From Rhodopseudomonas rhenobacensis (GTDB lineage Bacteria; Pseudomonadota; Alphaproteobacteria; Rhizobiales; Xanthobacteraceae): DNA of 64,000 bases. The notes beneath the pieces are model-generated. The model had not been told where the DNA came from and did no database searches. It saw only the letters and a list, made by a program, of their open reading frames with translations. Below, piece after piece: positions 20,454 through 29,037 of this stretch. The stretch lies in assembly GCF_014203125.1 (NCBI RefSeq), contig NZ_JACHIH010000005.1:62001-126000 (forward strand), given 5' to 3'. How positions within the stretch are numbered: the stretch's first letter is position 1; the number at the start of each line of letters is the position of its first letter. The translations under genes and the position numbers were made by a program.

Positions 20454-20576
20454 ATGGCAGAAAAAGATATCGACAGCAAACGAACCGGCAATGAGCCCGC
20501 GCCGTTGCTGCTCATCGCAATCGCAGTGGTGCCGGTCCTGGCCGTCGCAGGCTGGTTCTTCGGCCTGTTCGGCTGA
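20454..20576 (+). CDS. Short single-pass membrane protein
   Basis: A 40-residue frame: charged N-terminus (MAEKDIDSKRTGNEPAP) followed by one uninterrupted hydrophobic helix (LLLIAIAVVPVLAVAGWFFG), typical of real small membrane proteins. An in-frame ATG at 20439 with AGGTG just ahead would add five residues. It sits 45 bases after cobF. No homologue recognised; a cobalt-transport or membrane-anchor role would be guesswork. Confidence 0.4.
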   Translation: MAEKDIDSKRTGNEPAPLLLIAIAVVPVLAVAGWFFGLFG

Positions 20577-20652
20577 GCTGCTGCTCCTGCGCCGGGAACA
20601 AGTCGATCTCCTCCGGGTTCGTGGCTGACACGAACACTGCATTGGAGCAACG

Positions 20653-21129
20653 ATGGCGATCGACGATTTCAAGGGCACCACTCCGGTCTTCCTGCCGGAG
20701 GAATTCTTCGACGGCCGGCTGGAGGGCTGGGGCGTGATCGAAAGCCTGATCGGGGGCTTGCAGATGCGCGCCACCATCGCCGCCGAAGGCCGATGGAGCG
20801 CGGCGGAGCAGGCGGTGCATTTCACCGAGACCTATCACTTCGACGATGGCCACGAAGACACGCTGCGCTGGACCATCCGCAAGCTCGGTCCCGGCAAATA
20901 CAACGGCTCGGAAACGCGGCTCGACGGCGAGGCCACGGGCGAGGCCGAGGGCTGCGCCTTCAATTGGCGCTACACGCGCGAGACCCCTCAGAAGGACGGC
21001 AGCACCACCAAGCTGAATTTCGACGATTGGTTCTACCGGATCGACGACCGCGCCTGCATCGTCCGCGGCAGCGCCGGCCGCGCCGGCGTGCCGTTCGGCA
21101 CGGCGCACGTCACCTATCGCAAGCTCTGA
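20653..21129 (+). CDS. DUF3833 family protein
   Basis: 158 residues with the DUF3833 opening: an FKG start, then LPEEFFDGRLEGWGV, followed by beta-strand-rich sequence (ETYHFDDGHEDTLRWTI, FNWRYTRETPQKDG, LNFDDWFYRIDD). Most relatives are lipoprotein-like or periplasmic; this one lacks an obvious signal peptide. Function unknown. An SPW-like gene follows 32 bases later. Confidence 0.75.
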   Translation: MAIDDFKGTTPVFLPEEFFDGRLEGWGVIESLIGGLQMRATIAAEGRWSAAEQAVHFTETYHFDDGHEDTLRWTIRKLGPGKYNGSETRLDGEATGEAEGCAFNWRYTRETPQKDGSTTKLNFDDWFYRIDDRACIVRGSAGRAGVPFGTAHVTYRKL

Positions 21130-21161
21130 GCGACGCAAAGGTCGGCCGTCGGGAGGAATAC

Positions 21162-21590
21162 ATGCGGATTGTGCCGACCTCACTCCATGGAGCGATCGAT
21201 TATCTCGTGTCGGCGTTGGTGATCGCGCTGCCGTTCCTGGTCGACTGGCAAGGAGCAGCGCGGTGGAGCTGAGTCGTGTTGGGCTGCCTCGGCATCGCCT
21301 ACAGCCTGCTCACCGATTACCAGTGGGGCGTGGTCAAGCTGATCAGCGTTCCGGTCCACCTCGGCCTCGACGCCGTGTTCGGTGTCGTCATGCTGCTGCT
21401 GCCGGCGCTGCTCGACCCGCGCTATGGCTGGATCAGCGCGACGATCGGCGTGCTCGCGCTGGCTTTGGTGACGGTTTCGGCCTGCTGCTCGAAGGCTTTT
21501 AACGACAGGCGGGCGACCTCGCGGAGTTCCTCGCGGCCGGCGCCGGACGACGCCATCACGCTCATCCCCACGATCACCGCAGAGAGATAG
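21162..21590 (+). pseudogene. SPW-repeat-like membrane protein interrupted by in-frame TGA
   Basis: Good Shine-Dalgarno (GGGAGGAA) before ATG 21162. The frame reads a typical start (IVPTSLHGAIDYLVSALVIA), hits TGA at 21270-21272, and continues in the same frame with IAYSLLTDYQWGVVKL, LISVPVHLGLDAVFGVVML and PRYGWISATIGVLAL, which together make one normal-length four-helix SPW-like protein. So this is a single nonsense mutation, not a frameshift. The last 40 or so codons are antisense to the tetR gene and unlike the family, so the native end was probably near 21480. Confidence 0.75.
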
Positions 21591-22069
21591 CGCGCCAGCG
21601 CCGCCGGATCCGCGGTGGCGGTCAGATCGCCCTCGGCCTTGGCGCGTTCGAACCGCTGCCGTAACCGATGCTCGGTCTCGGCGCGGCGCGAGGCGAGCTC
21701 AAACGGGACATTTTCCGAGCCGCTACCGCAGGCCAGTCCGCCTTGCACCAACAGGCAGCCCGGCGGATGGGACGGGTCGGTCTGCGCCTCCGCGATCCCC
21801 ATCAGTAGCCGCTCGGCCACCACACGAGCAGTCGGCGCGCAGAGCGTTTCGGTCAAAAACGCCCCTCGCTTGGCGGTGTAACGGTCCAGCGCGGCCCGCA
21901 ACAGACCTTCCTTGCTGCCGAACGCCGCGTACAGGCTTGGCGGATTTATGCCCATGGCTTCAGTGAGTTGCGCAATCGTTGCGCCCTCATAACCGTGCCG
22001 CCAGAAGACTTCCATCGCTTCGTCCAGCGCCTTTTCGGCGTCGAAACAGCGGGGACGACCCATCGCCAT
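21422..22069 (-). CDS. TetR/AcrR-family repressor of the divergent RND pump
   Basis: 215 residues. The N-terminal helix-turn-helix (MGRPRCFDAEKALDEAMEVFW, YEGATIAQLTEAMGI, PPSLYAAFGSKEGLL) is classical TetR; the C-terminal ligand domain includes CLLVQGGLACG. It is divergent from the RND genes with a perfect 18-bp palindrome between them, so it should repress them until an inducer binds. Its last ~20 residues run antisense into the broken SPW-like gene, suggesting the 3' ends of two convergent genes became fused. Confidence 0.88.
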   Translation of the reverse strand: MAMGRPRCFDAEKALDEAMEVFWRHGYEGATIAQLTEAMGINPPSLYAAFGSKEGLLRAALDRYTAKRGAFLTETLCAPTARVVAERLLMGIAEAQTDPSHPPGCLLVQGGLACGSGSENVPFELASRRAETEHRLRQRFERAKAEGDLTATADPAALARYLSAVIVGMSVMASSGAGREELREVARLSLKAFEQQAETVTKASASTPIVALIQP

Positions 22070-22139
22070 ATTCAGGTACCTCGACTTTTCTTAGTGTCCG
22101 ATACATAATCCTCTTGACGGCGAGCGTCTACCTCTACAT

Positions 22140-22157
22140 CTGTAGTGAGCACTACAG
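22140..22157. promoter_or_regulatory. 18-bp palindromic operator
   Basis: CTGTAGTGAGCACTACAG is a perfect inverted repeat (8-bp arms). It lies downstream of a TTGACG -35-like hexamer (22114-22119) and 14 bases before the chosen start of the RND adaptor gene, so a bound dimer would cover the -10/+1 region. Best candidate site for the adjacent TetR regulator. Confidence 0.75.
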
Positions 22158-22171
22158 TTATGGAGCGCCAC

Positions 22172-23380
22172 ATGACGTCGACCGCCATTGTCCCGCCGTC
22201 CCCTCGTTTTCGTCGAACCATCGGCCTGGCCGTCGCCGGGGCCGTCCTCCTCGGCGGATCGGTTGTTGCCGACCGCTATTTCCATGTTGAGCAGGCCACC
22301 GCGAGCTCACCGCCCCCCGAGCAAGCCGTCCCCGTGACGGTCGCGGTGGTGCAGCCTCGCCAGGCCACGCTGTGGGACGATTTCTCCGGGCGGCTCGAAG
22401 CCGTGAATCGCGTCGAGCTGCGGCCGCGGGTCGCCGGCGCGATCCAGACCACGCGCTTCACCGAAGGCGCGCTGGTCAAGGCCGGCGACGTGCTGTTCGA
22501 GATCGACCCCGCGCCTTATGCGGCGGAGGTCGACAAGGCGCAGGCGCAGCTCGAGGCGGCGAAAGCCCGCGCGCTGTTCGCCGCCGGCGAACTCGAGCGC
22601 GGCCGCCAGCTGGTCAGCAACAACGTGGTCACCCGGCGCGACTTCGATCAGCGCGAGAACGCAAATCGCGAAGCCATCGCCAATGTGGCGGCGGCGGAAG
22701 CCACGCTGCAATCGGCCAGGCTCAATCTCGACTACACCAAGGTCCGTGCCCCGGTTGCCGGCCGGGTCGGCAAGATCGAAGTCACCGTCGGCAATCTGGT
22801 CGCGGCCGGGACGCAGTCGCCGGTGCTGACCTCGTTGGTTTCGGTCAACCCGATCTATGCGAGCTTCGATGCCGATGAGGACGTGGTGATCCGCGCGCTC
22901 GGCTCGATCGGCGGCGCCTCCGGCAAGCTCGACCGCATCCCGGTCGAGATGTCGACCTCGTCGTCGGGCGGCGATGCGGCCAAGGGCCACATCCAGCTGA
23001 TCGACAATCAGGTCAACGGCCAGAGCGGCACCATCCGGGTCCGCGCGGCGTTCGACAACGCCGACGGCAAGCTGATCCCCGGCCAGTTCGCGCGGCTGCG
23101 GATGGGCCAGCCGCAGCAGCAGACGCTGGTGATGCTGGAAGAGCGCGCGATCGGCACCGACCAGGACAAGAAGTTCGTCATGGTGGTCGGCAACGACAGC
23201 CGCGCGATGTACCGCGCGATCACGCTCGGCGGCAATGTCGAGGGGCTGCGCATCGTGACCTCCGGGCTGCAGTCCGGCGACCGCGTCGTGGTCAACGGCC
23301 TGCAGCGGGTGCGCCCCGGCGCGCTGGTGAAGTCCGAACTGGCCGACGCCGGCGGCGCTCGCCAGCTTGCGCAGCGCTAA
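22172..23380 (+). CDS. RND efflux periplasmic adaptor
   Basis: 402 residues. N-terminal membrane anchor (RTIGLAVAGAVLLGGSVVA), then the lipoyl/barrel-sandwich domain (SGRLEAVNRVELRPRVAGAI, FTEGALVKAGDVLFEIDP), an alpha-hairpin, LDYTKVRAPVAGRVGKIEV and a beta-barrel/membrane-proximal domain. It connects the inner-membrane pump to an outer-membrane channel. ATG at 22172 has GGAG at 22162-22165; GTG at 22145 would put the start inside the operator. The pump gene follows after 27 bases. No outer-membrane factor is encoded nearby. Confidence 0.92.
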   Translation: MTSTAIVPPSPRFRRTIGLAVAGAVLLGGSVVADRYFHVEQATASSPPPEQAVPVTVAVVQPRQATLWDDFSGRLEAVNRVELRPRVAGAIQTTRFTEGALVKAGDVLFEIDPAPYAAEVDKAQAQLEAAKARALFAAGELERGRQLVSNNVVTRRDFDQRENANREAIANVAAAEATLQSARLNLDYTKVRAPVAGRVGKIEVTVGNLVAAGTQSPVLTSLVSVNPIYASFDADEDVVIRALGSIGGASGKLDRIPVEMSTSSSGGDAAKGHIQLIDNQVNGQSGTIRVRAAFDNADGKLIPGQFARLRMGQPQQQTLVMLEERAIGTDQDKKFVMVVGNDSRAMYRAITLGGNVEGLRIVTSGLQSGDRVVVNGLQRVRPGALVKSELADAGGARQLAQR

Positions 23381-23407
23381 CCACAAACCTCGCAGCGGAG
23401 CGCGGCC

Positions 23408-26400
23408 ATGAATCTTTCGAAATTCTTCATCGATCGTCCGATCTTCGCCGGCGTCTTGTCGGTGCTGATCTTCCTGGCCGGGCTGATCTCGCTGTTGTCG
23501 ATGCCGATCTCGGAATATCCCGACGTGGTGCCGCCGTCGGTGGTGGTGCGCGCCACCTATCCGGGCGCCAACCCGAAAGTGATCGCCGAGACGGTGGCGA
23601 CCCCGATCGAGGAGCAGATCAACGGCGTCGAAGGCATGCTCTATATGGCGAGCCAGGCCACCACCGACGGTGCGATGACGCTGACGGTGACGTTCCGGCT
23701 CGGCACCGACCCCGACAAGGCGCAGCAACTGGTGCAGAACCGCGTGGCGCAGGCCGAGCCGCGGCTGCCCGCGGTGGTCCGCCAGCTCGGCATCATCACC
23801 AAGAAGAGTTCGCCCGACCTCACCATGGTGGTGCATCTGCTGTCGCCGAACAACCGCTACGACATGACGTATTTGCGCAACTACGCGGTGCTCAACGTCA
23901 AGGATCGGCTGGCGCGGCTCGACGGCGTCGGCGACGTGCAGCTGTACGGCGCCGGCGACTATTCGATGCGGATCTGGGTCGATCCGCAGAAGGCGGCGGA
24001 ACACGGGCTGACCGCCAGCGACATCGTCAAGGCGATCCAGGCGCAGAACGTCGAAGCCGCCGCCGGCGTGGTCGGCGCCTCGCCGAGCGTCAAGGGGCTC
24101 GACCTGCAGCTCTCCGTCAATGCCGAGGGCCGGCTTTCCACCGAAGAGCAATTCCGCGACATCGTGGTCAAGAGCGGGGCGCAGGGCGAGGTGACGCGGC
24201 TGCGCGACGTCGCGCGTGTTGAGCTCGGCGCTTCGGAATACGGCCTGCGCTCGCTGCTCGACAACAAGCAGGCGGTGGCGATTCCGATCTTCCAGGCGCC
24301 CGGCTCGAACGCGCTGCAGATCTCCGACAGCGTCCGCGCCACCATGGCGGAGATCCAGAAGACCATGCCGGAAGGCGTGGCGTACCAGATCGTCTACGAC
24401 CCGACGCAATTCGTCCGCTTTTCCATCGAAGCCGTGATCCACACTTTGCTGGAAGCCATCGCGCTAGTGGTGGTGGTGGTGATCCTGTTCCTGCAGACCT
24501 GGCGGGCGTCGATCATTCCGTTGCTCGCGGTGCCGGTGTCGATCGTCGGCACCTTTGCGGTGATGCACTTGTTCGGATTTTCGATCAACGCGCTCAGCCT
24601 GTTCGGCTTGGTGCTGGCAATCGGCATCGTGGTCGACGACGCCATCGTGGTGGTGGAGAACGTCGAGCGCAACATCGAGGGCGGCCGCTCGCCGCGCGAC
24701 GCCACCTACCAGGCGATGAAGGAAGTGTCGGGGCCGATCATCGCCATCGCCTTGGTGCTGATCGCGGTGTTCGTGCCGCTGGCCTTCATCAGCGGCCTGA
24801 CCGGGCAATTCTACAAGCAGTTCGCGCTGACCATTGCGATCTCCACGGTGATCTCGGCGATCAATTCGCTGACGCTGTCGCCGGCGCTGGCGGCGCTGCT
24901 GCTGAAGGGGCACAACGATCCGAAGGACCGGCTGACCCGGATCCTCGACCGCGCGCTGGGCTGGTTCTTCCGCGGCTTCAACCGTGTGTTCGCGCGCTCG
25001 GCGCAGGGCTACAGCCGCGGCGTCGGCGGCGTGATCTCCAACAAGGCGCTGGTGATGGGCGTCTATGTGGTGCTGGTCGGCGCCACCGTCTGGCTGTTCA
25101 ACCTGGTGCCGGGCGGCTTCGTGCCGGGCCAGGACAAGCAGTATCTGGTCGGCTTCGCGCGGCTACCCGACGGCGCCACGCTCGACCGCACCGAGCAGGT
25201 GATCCGCACCATGAGCGACGTCGCGGCGACCCAGCCCGGCGTCGAAAGCTCGGTGGCGTTTCCCGGGCTGTCGATCAGCGGATTCACCAACTCGTCGAAC
25301 GCCGGCATCGTGTTCTCGACGCTGAAGCCGTTCGAGGAGCGCAAGGACGCCTCGCTCAGCGGCGCCGCGGTCGCCATGGAGCTGAACAAGAAATATGCCG
25401 GCATCCAGGAGGCGTTCATCGCGATGTTTCCGCCGCCGCCGGTCAACGGGCTCGGCACCATCGGCGGCTTCAAGCTGCAGATCGAGGACCGCGCCGGGCT
25501 CGGCTACGACGCGCTGAACGAGGCCACCAAGGCGTTCCTCGCGGCGATGGCGAAGGCGCCGGAGATCGCCGGGACGTTCTCCAGCTTCCAGGTCAACGTG
25601 CCGCAATTGTTCGCCGACATCGACCGCACCAAGGCGTTGCAGCTCGGCGTGCCGGTGACCGAGGTGTTCAACACCCTGCAGATCTATCTCGGCTCGTACT
25701 ACGTCAACGACTTCAACAAATTCGGCCGCACCTATTCGGTCTATGTGCAGGCCGACGCGCCGTTCCGGGCGCGGGCCGACGACATCCGCCAGCTCAAGGT
25801 GCGCTCGGCCTCGGGCGACATGGTGCCGCTCGCCGCGCTGTTGAAGATTCTCCAGAGCGCCGGCCCCGAGCGCGCGATCCGCTACAACGGGTTTCTGTCG
25901 TCGGACGTCAACGCCGCGGCGGCGCCGGGCTATTCCTCAGGCCAGGCGCAGGACGCGGCGACCCGGATCGCGGCGGAGACGCTGCCGCCGGGCTTCGCCT
26001 TCGAATGGACCGATCTCACCTATCAGCAGTTCATCGCCGGCAATTCCGGGCTGTGGGTGTTTCCGCTGGCGATCCTGTTGGTGTTCCTGGTGCTGGCCGC
26101 GCTGTACGAGAGCCTGGCGCTGCCATTGTCGATCATCATGATCGTGCCGATGGGGCTTCTGGCCGCGATGTTCGGCGTCTGGCTGTCGAAGGGCGACAAC
26201 AACGTGTTCACCCAGATCGGGCTGATCGTGCTGGTCGGGCTGTCGGCGAAGAACGCCATCCTGATCGTCGAATTCGCCCGCGAATTGGAGTTCGCCGGCC
26301 GCTCGCCGATCAAGGCGGCGATCGAGGCCAGCCGGTTGCGATTGCGGCCGATCCTGATGACGTCGATGGCGTTCATCATGGGCGTGCTGCCGCTGGTGCT

Positions 26401-26614
26401 GTCGACCGGCGCCGGCGCGGAGATGCGCCGCGCCATGGGCGTCGCGGTGTTCTCCGGGATGATCGGGGTGACGCTGTTCGGGCTGTTCCTGACTCCGGTG
26501 TTCTATGTGCTGCTGCGCACCGTCAGCGGCTCCAAGCCGCTGGTCCAGCACGGCAGCGGCGGGACGCTCGCCGCCGAGGACGAGCCCGTCACCGTCGAGC
26601 CCGCGGCCGGATGA
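23408..26614 (+). CDS. RND multidrug efflux pump, inner-membrane transporter (MexF/OqxB type)
   Basis: 1068-residue hydrophobe/amphiphile efflux pump with twelve membrane helices and two large periplasmic loops. It opens MNLSKFFIDRPIFAGVL, has VVVRATYPGANPKVIAETVA, the proton-relay helix segment GIVVDDAIVVVENVERN (paired Asp near residue 410) and the second-repeat GLIVLVGLSAKNAILIVEFARE. Sequence resembles MexF/OqxB more than AcrB, and that group often exports chloramphenicol, quinolones and phenolics; the actual substrate is unknown. Regulated with the adaptor by the divergent TetR. Confidence 0.93.
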   Translation: MNLSKFFIDRPIFAGVLSVLIFLAGLISLLSMPISEYPDVVPPSVVVRATYPGANPKVIAETVATPIEEQINGVEGMLYMASQATTDGAMTLTVTFRLGTDPDKAQQLVQNRVAQAEPRLPAVVRQLGIITKKSSPDLTMVVHLLSPNNRYDMTYLRNYAVLNVKDRLARLDGVGDVQLYGAGDYSMRIWVDPQKAAEHGLTASDIVKAIQAQNVEAAAGVVGASPSVKGLDLQLSVNAEGRLSTEEQFRDIVVKSGAQGEVTRLRDVARVELGASEYGLRSLLDNKQAVAIPIFQAPGSNALQISDSVRATMAEIQKTMPEGVAYQIVYDPTQFVRFSIEAVIHTLLEAIALVVVVVILFLQTWRASIIPLLAVPVSIVGTFAVMHLFGFSINALSLFGLVLAIGIVVDDAIVVVENVERNIEGGRSPRDATYQAMKEVSGPIIAIALVLIAVFVPLAFISGLTGQFYKQFALTIAISTVISAINSLTLSPALAALLLKGHNDPKDRLTRILDRALGWFFRGFNRVFARSAQGYSRGVGGVISNKALVMGVYVVLVGATVWLFNLVPGGFVPGQDKQYLVGFARLPDGATLDRTEQVIRTMSDVAATQPGVESSVAFPGLSISGFTNSSNAGIVFSTLKPFEERKDASLSGAAVAMELNKKYAGIQEAFIAMFPPPPVNGLGTIGGFKLQIEDRAGLGYDALNEATKAFLAAMAKAPEIAGTFSSFQVNVPQLFADIDRTKALQLGVPVTEVFNTLQIYLGSYYVNDFNKFGRTYSVYVQADAPFRARADDIRQLKVRSASGDMVPLAALLKILQSAGPERAIRYNGFLSSDVNAAAAPGYSSGQAQDAATRIAAETLPPGFAFEWTDLTYQQFIAGNSGLWVFPLAILLVFLVLAALYESLALPLSIIMIVPMGLLAAMFGVWLSKGDNNVFTQIGLIVLVGLSAKNAILIVEFARELEFAGRSPIKAAIEASRLRLRPILMTSMAFIMGVLPLVLSTGAGAEMRRAMGVAVFSGMIGVTLFGLFLTPVFYVLLRTVSGSKPLVQHGSGGTLAAEDEPVTVEPAAG

Positions 26615-26662
26615 CCGCGGTTGCCTGCGGTCGCGTCGTGCGATCTGCGGCGCCGACGCATC

Positions 26663-26682
26663 AAAAAGCCGGAAAACCCGGC
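26663..26682 (-). terminator. Rho-independent terminator on the minus strand
   Basis: On the minus strand GCCGG-GTTTT-CCGGC is followed by TTTTTGA. It ends the decayed transposase frame that stops at 26716. In the plus direction the stem lacks a T-run. Confidence 0.6.
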
Positions 26683-26715
26683 GGCCTCGCGCAGATTGCA
26701 GATCGGATGCAGCTC

Positions 26716-27044
26716 TCACCAGATGAACGCCTCGAAGGATGCCGACCGATCGAGCCAATAGGTCTTCCGTCGCGCCGATGATGGATCGGACCGGGACATC
26801 GCAAAAGCGAAGTACAATCGGCTCTTGAGCGCGGGCTCGATCGGCTGCGCAATACCAGATGCAGCAGCGATCTGGTTTGCGGCGTGCGCAGCGAGTGATA
26901 TCGCAACTTGCTATGCATTGGGTCGCTCGCGCGTAGCGCAGCGTACGACGCCAATCTGCGCGATCGTGCGTTCGGTCGCCCTTGATGGCCGCCAACGCAA
27001 CCTTTGAAAGCCGACGTGTGGTTCCGGCACGGTCGTCTGCTCAT
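26716..27044 (-). pseudogene. Decayed IS3-family transposase OrfA
   Basis: A clear Shine-Dalgarno (GGAGAG) precedes ATG at 27044. The frame starts MSRRPCRNHTSAFK and, after a small deletion shifting the frame, continues KVALAAIKGDRT, together the usual N-terminus of IS3-group OrfA proteins. Beyond that the reading frame breaks repeatedly; a segment with HAANQIAAASG may be the remains of the VHPNQI region. The last frame stops at 26716 just before a terminator. OrfB and the ends of the element were not found. Confidence 0.6.
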
Positions 27045-27192
27045 GGTCTCTCCTGGTCGCGGCGGTCATCGCCGCCGTCAGGCGGAGATTCCACTCATCG
27101 TCGATGCAGATTTCCGGGACCACCTCTCTTACCCCTGGTTGCATTGGTCACGTTTGCAGTCCGGGTATGCCGAAGCGCCGCAGCAGCCCAAC

Positions 27193-27224
27193 GTCAGAAT
27201 TCGAGACAGGCGGCTGTCAACAAT
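27193..27224 (+). promoter_or_regulatory. Candidate upstream activating site, copy 1
   Basis: A 32-base element starting GTCAGAATTC, with GACA-N6-TGTC and ending GTCAACAAT. It aligns without gaps to the element at 30241-30272. It lies 168 bases ahead of the sigma-54 promoter of bdhA copy 1, the usual distance for an enhancer-binding activator site. Confidence 0.55.
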
Positions 27225-27360
27225 CGGCGCACCGCGTTGGCTGCAGATTCTGCGATATCGGCGCCGCGCGGCGACACCACTGTGCGGGATCGCGGACACC
27301 GATGCCGCTCCGGCGTCGCCGTGGCCGACTAATCCATTGTTATACATCGATTAGTTCGTC

Positions 27361-27376
27361 TGGCACGGCGCTTGCT
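27361..27376 (+). promoter_or_regulatory. Sigma-54 promoter of bdhA copy 1
   Basis: TGGCACGGCGCTTGCT matches the -24/-12 consensus TGGCAC-N5-TTGCW exactly, with GG (27362-27363) and GC (27374-27375) separated by 10 bases. Transcription would start near 27387, about 67 bases before the ATG at 27454. Confidence 0.85.
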
Positions 27377-27412
27377 GATCTGTCCGCAGGAACGGCTGTG
27401 CGCAATCCCTGA

Positions 27413-28265
27413 GCGGTTGCGCTCACCACTGGAAGACGTTGCTAGGACAAATCATGAAGAACAGAAATGCACTTGTCACCGGCTCCACGAGTGGAATCGG
27501 TTTGGCGACCGCTCGCGAACTGGCCAATCGCGGCTGCCACGTCATGCTCAACGGCTTCGGTGACGCCGCCGAGATCGATCGGCTGTGCGCCGAGATCGCC
27601 GCGCGCAGCGGGACCAAGGTGATCCATTCCGGAGCCGACCTCAGTCGGCCGGAACAGATCCCCGCCATGCTGGCGCAGGCGGTCGAAGCTTTCGGCCCGC
27701 TCGACATCGTGGTGAACAACGCCGGCACGCAGCATGTCTCGCCGGTGCAGAACTTTCCCGACGAGAAATGGGATCTGTTGCTCGCGGTGAATCTGAGCGC
27801 TGCGTTCCACATCATCAAGGCCGTGGTGCCCGGGATGATGGAGCGGGGCTGGGGACGGATCGTCAACACCTCGTCGGTGCTCGGGATGGTGGGCGCGCCG
27901 CACAAGCCGGCCTACGTCGCCTCGAAGCACGGCCTGATCGGCCTGACCAAATCGATCGCGATCGAAGTCGCCGAGCATGGCGTCACCTGCAACGCGGTGT
28001 GTCCGGGCACGGTGCTGACCGCGATCATCGAAAAGCAGATCGCTCAGCAGGCGGTGGCCACCGGGCTGCGTGAGGATCAGGTGATGAAGGAAGTCTTCCT
28101 CCGGGAAATCCCCACCAAAAAGATGATCCCGCCCGAACACCTCGCCGCCACCATCGCCTTCCTGTGCTCGGAGGAGGCCGGCTCCATCACCGGCGCCGCC
28201 ATCGCCGTGGACGGCGGCTACACCGCCCACTGACGCGCAGCCAACGGCAGGTCGAGGGATCTGCC
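27413..28265 (+). repeat. 853-bp direct repeat, copy 1 (bdhA)
   Basis: Matches 30545-31397 at a constant offset of 3132. Ten mismatches, all between 27696 and 28119. The repeat covers 41 bases before the ATG, the whole gene and 32 bases after the stop. Confidence 0.97.
27454..28233 (+). CDS. bdhA: 3-hydroxybutyrate dehydrogenase-like SDR, copy 1
   Basis: NAD-dependent short-chain dehydrogenase, 259 residues, oxidising D-3-hydroxybutyrate (or a related 3-hydroxy acid) to acetoacetate. Cofactor motif VTGSTSGIGLA at the N-terminus; catalytic SSVLGMVGAPHKPAYVASK (Ser, Tyr-X3-Lys) around 140-158; C-terminal GSITGAAIAVDGGYTAH as in BdhA. ATG chosen at 27454 with AGGA ten bases before. It has its own sigma-54 promoter and enhancer-like site, and is followed by maoC and fabI. 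The protein is identical to that of the second copy. Confidence 0.9.
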   Translation: MKNRNALVTGSTSGIGLATARELANRGCHVMLNGFGDAAEIDRLCAEIAARSGTKVIHSGADLSRPEQIPAMLAQAVEAFGPLDIVVNNAGTQHVSPVQNFPDEKWDLLLAVNLSAAFHIIKAVVPGMMERGWGRIVNTSSVLGMVGAPHKPAYVASKHGLIGLTKSIAIEVAEHGVTCNAVCPGTVLTAIIEKQIAQQAVATGLREDQVMKEVFLREIPTKKMIPPEHLAATIAFLCSEEAGSITGAAIAVDGGYTAH

Positions 28266-28362
28266 CGAGTGCACTTTGCCTGCGGAAGTGGAGCGCGCTT
28301 TGCCGTTGATCTGGCCACCGTCGCGCTCCCGCTCAAATACTTGCACTTTAGGAACGACTATC

Positions 28363-28917
28363 ATGGACACTCTCCTCAATGACACCATCACGCCGACGCT
28401 GATCGAGAACGTCACGTATGACGAGTTGCAAATTGGTAGTTCGGCGGGCTTCATCCGCACGGTGACTCGAAAAGACATCGCCATTTTCGCGGCGCTCTCC
28501 GGTGACGTGAACCCGGCGCATCTCGACGACGAATTCGCCGCCGCCTCGATGTTCAACGGCGTCGTAGCCCACGGCATGATCACCGCGGGGTTCATCTCGA
28601 CGATCCTCGGAACCATGCTGCCTGGGCCTGGCGCGATCTATTTGAGCCAGAGCCTGCGGTTCTGTTGCCCGGTCAAGCCCGGCGACCGGATCACCGTCAC
28701 GGTGACGGTGACCGCCAAGGACGACGAGAAGAAGCGGGTTACGCTGGACTGCCGCTGCTTGAACCAGGACGGCACGGATGTGGTTGTCGGAACCGCTCTT
28801 GTGATCGCGCCGGTCGAACGGATTGTGCGGCAGCGCCCCGATTTGCCGGAACTGCAGGTGCTCCACCAAGAGAGACACCAGGCGCTGCCTCGGCAGTCGC
28901 ACACCGTTCCGGCCTGA
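28363..28917 (+). CDS. MaoC-like (R)-specific enoyl-CoA hydratase
   Basis: 184 residues. A hot-dog-fold hydratase with the hydratase-2 motif FAALSGDVNPAHLDDEFAA (catalytic Asp and His), GVVAHGMITAGFISTILG and FCCPVKPGDRITVTV. It interconverts (R)-3-hydroxyacyl-CoA and trans-enoyl-CoA. In many alphaproteobacteria a similar domain is fused to a phosphotransacetylase next to fabI and ackA; here it is separate. fabI follows 120 bases later, giving a hydroxyacyl-enoyl-acyl reduction pair. Confidence 0.85.
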   Translation: MDTLLNDTITPTLIENVTYDELQIGSSAGFIRTVTRKDIAIFAALSGDVNPAHLDDEFAAASMFNGVVAHGMITAGFISTILGTMLPGPGAIYLSQSLRFCCPVKPGDRITVTVTVTAKDDEKKRVTLDCRCLNQDGTDVVVGTALVIAPVERIVRQRPDLPELQVLHQERHQALPRQSHTVPA

Positions 28918-29037
28918 CTGCCGTCGCGTTGCTACGCAGCGTCAGACCCAAAACGACCGCTCGCCCGACAACCTTTGATCGGTGCGATCGCGATCCTTCC
29001 ACCTAATGGACCTCAGTTGAGAACCGGAGCTACCACA

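Noticed and set aside
21270..21272. In-frame TGA as a selenocysteine codon
   Set aside because: The family has no catalytic Cys at this position and no SECIS-like stem was evident; a nonsense mutation is simpler.
22307..24442. 711-codon minus-strand frame opposite the RND genes
   Set aside because: Composition (His, Arg, Gln, Asp rich) is the typical mirror of a GC-rich gene; no domains.
27004..27354. Plus-strand frame between the IS relic and bdhA
   Set aside because: Runs through the enhancer-like element and has no family features.
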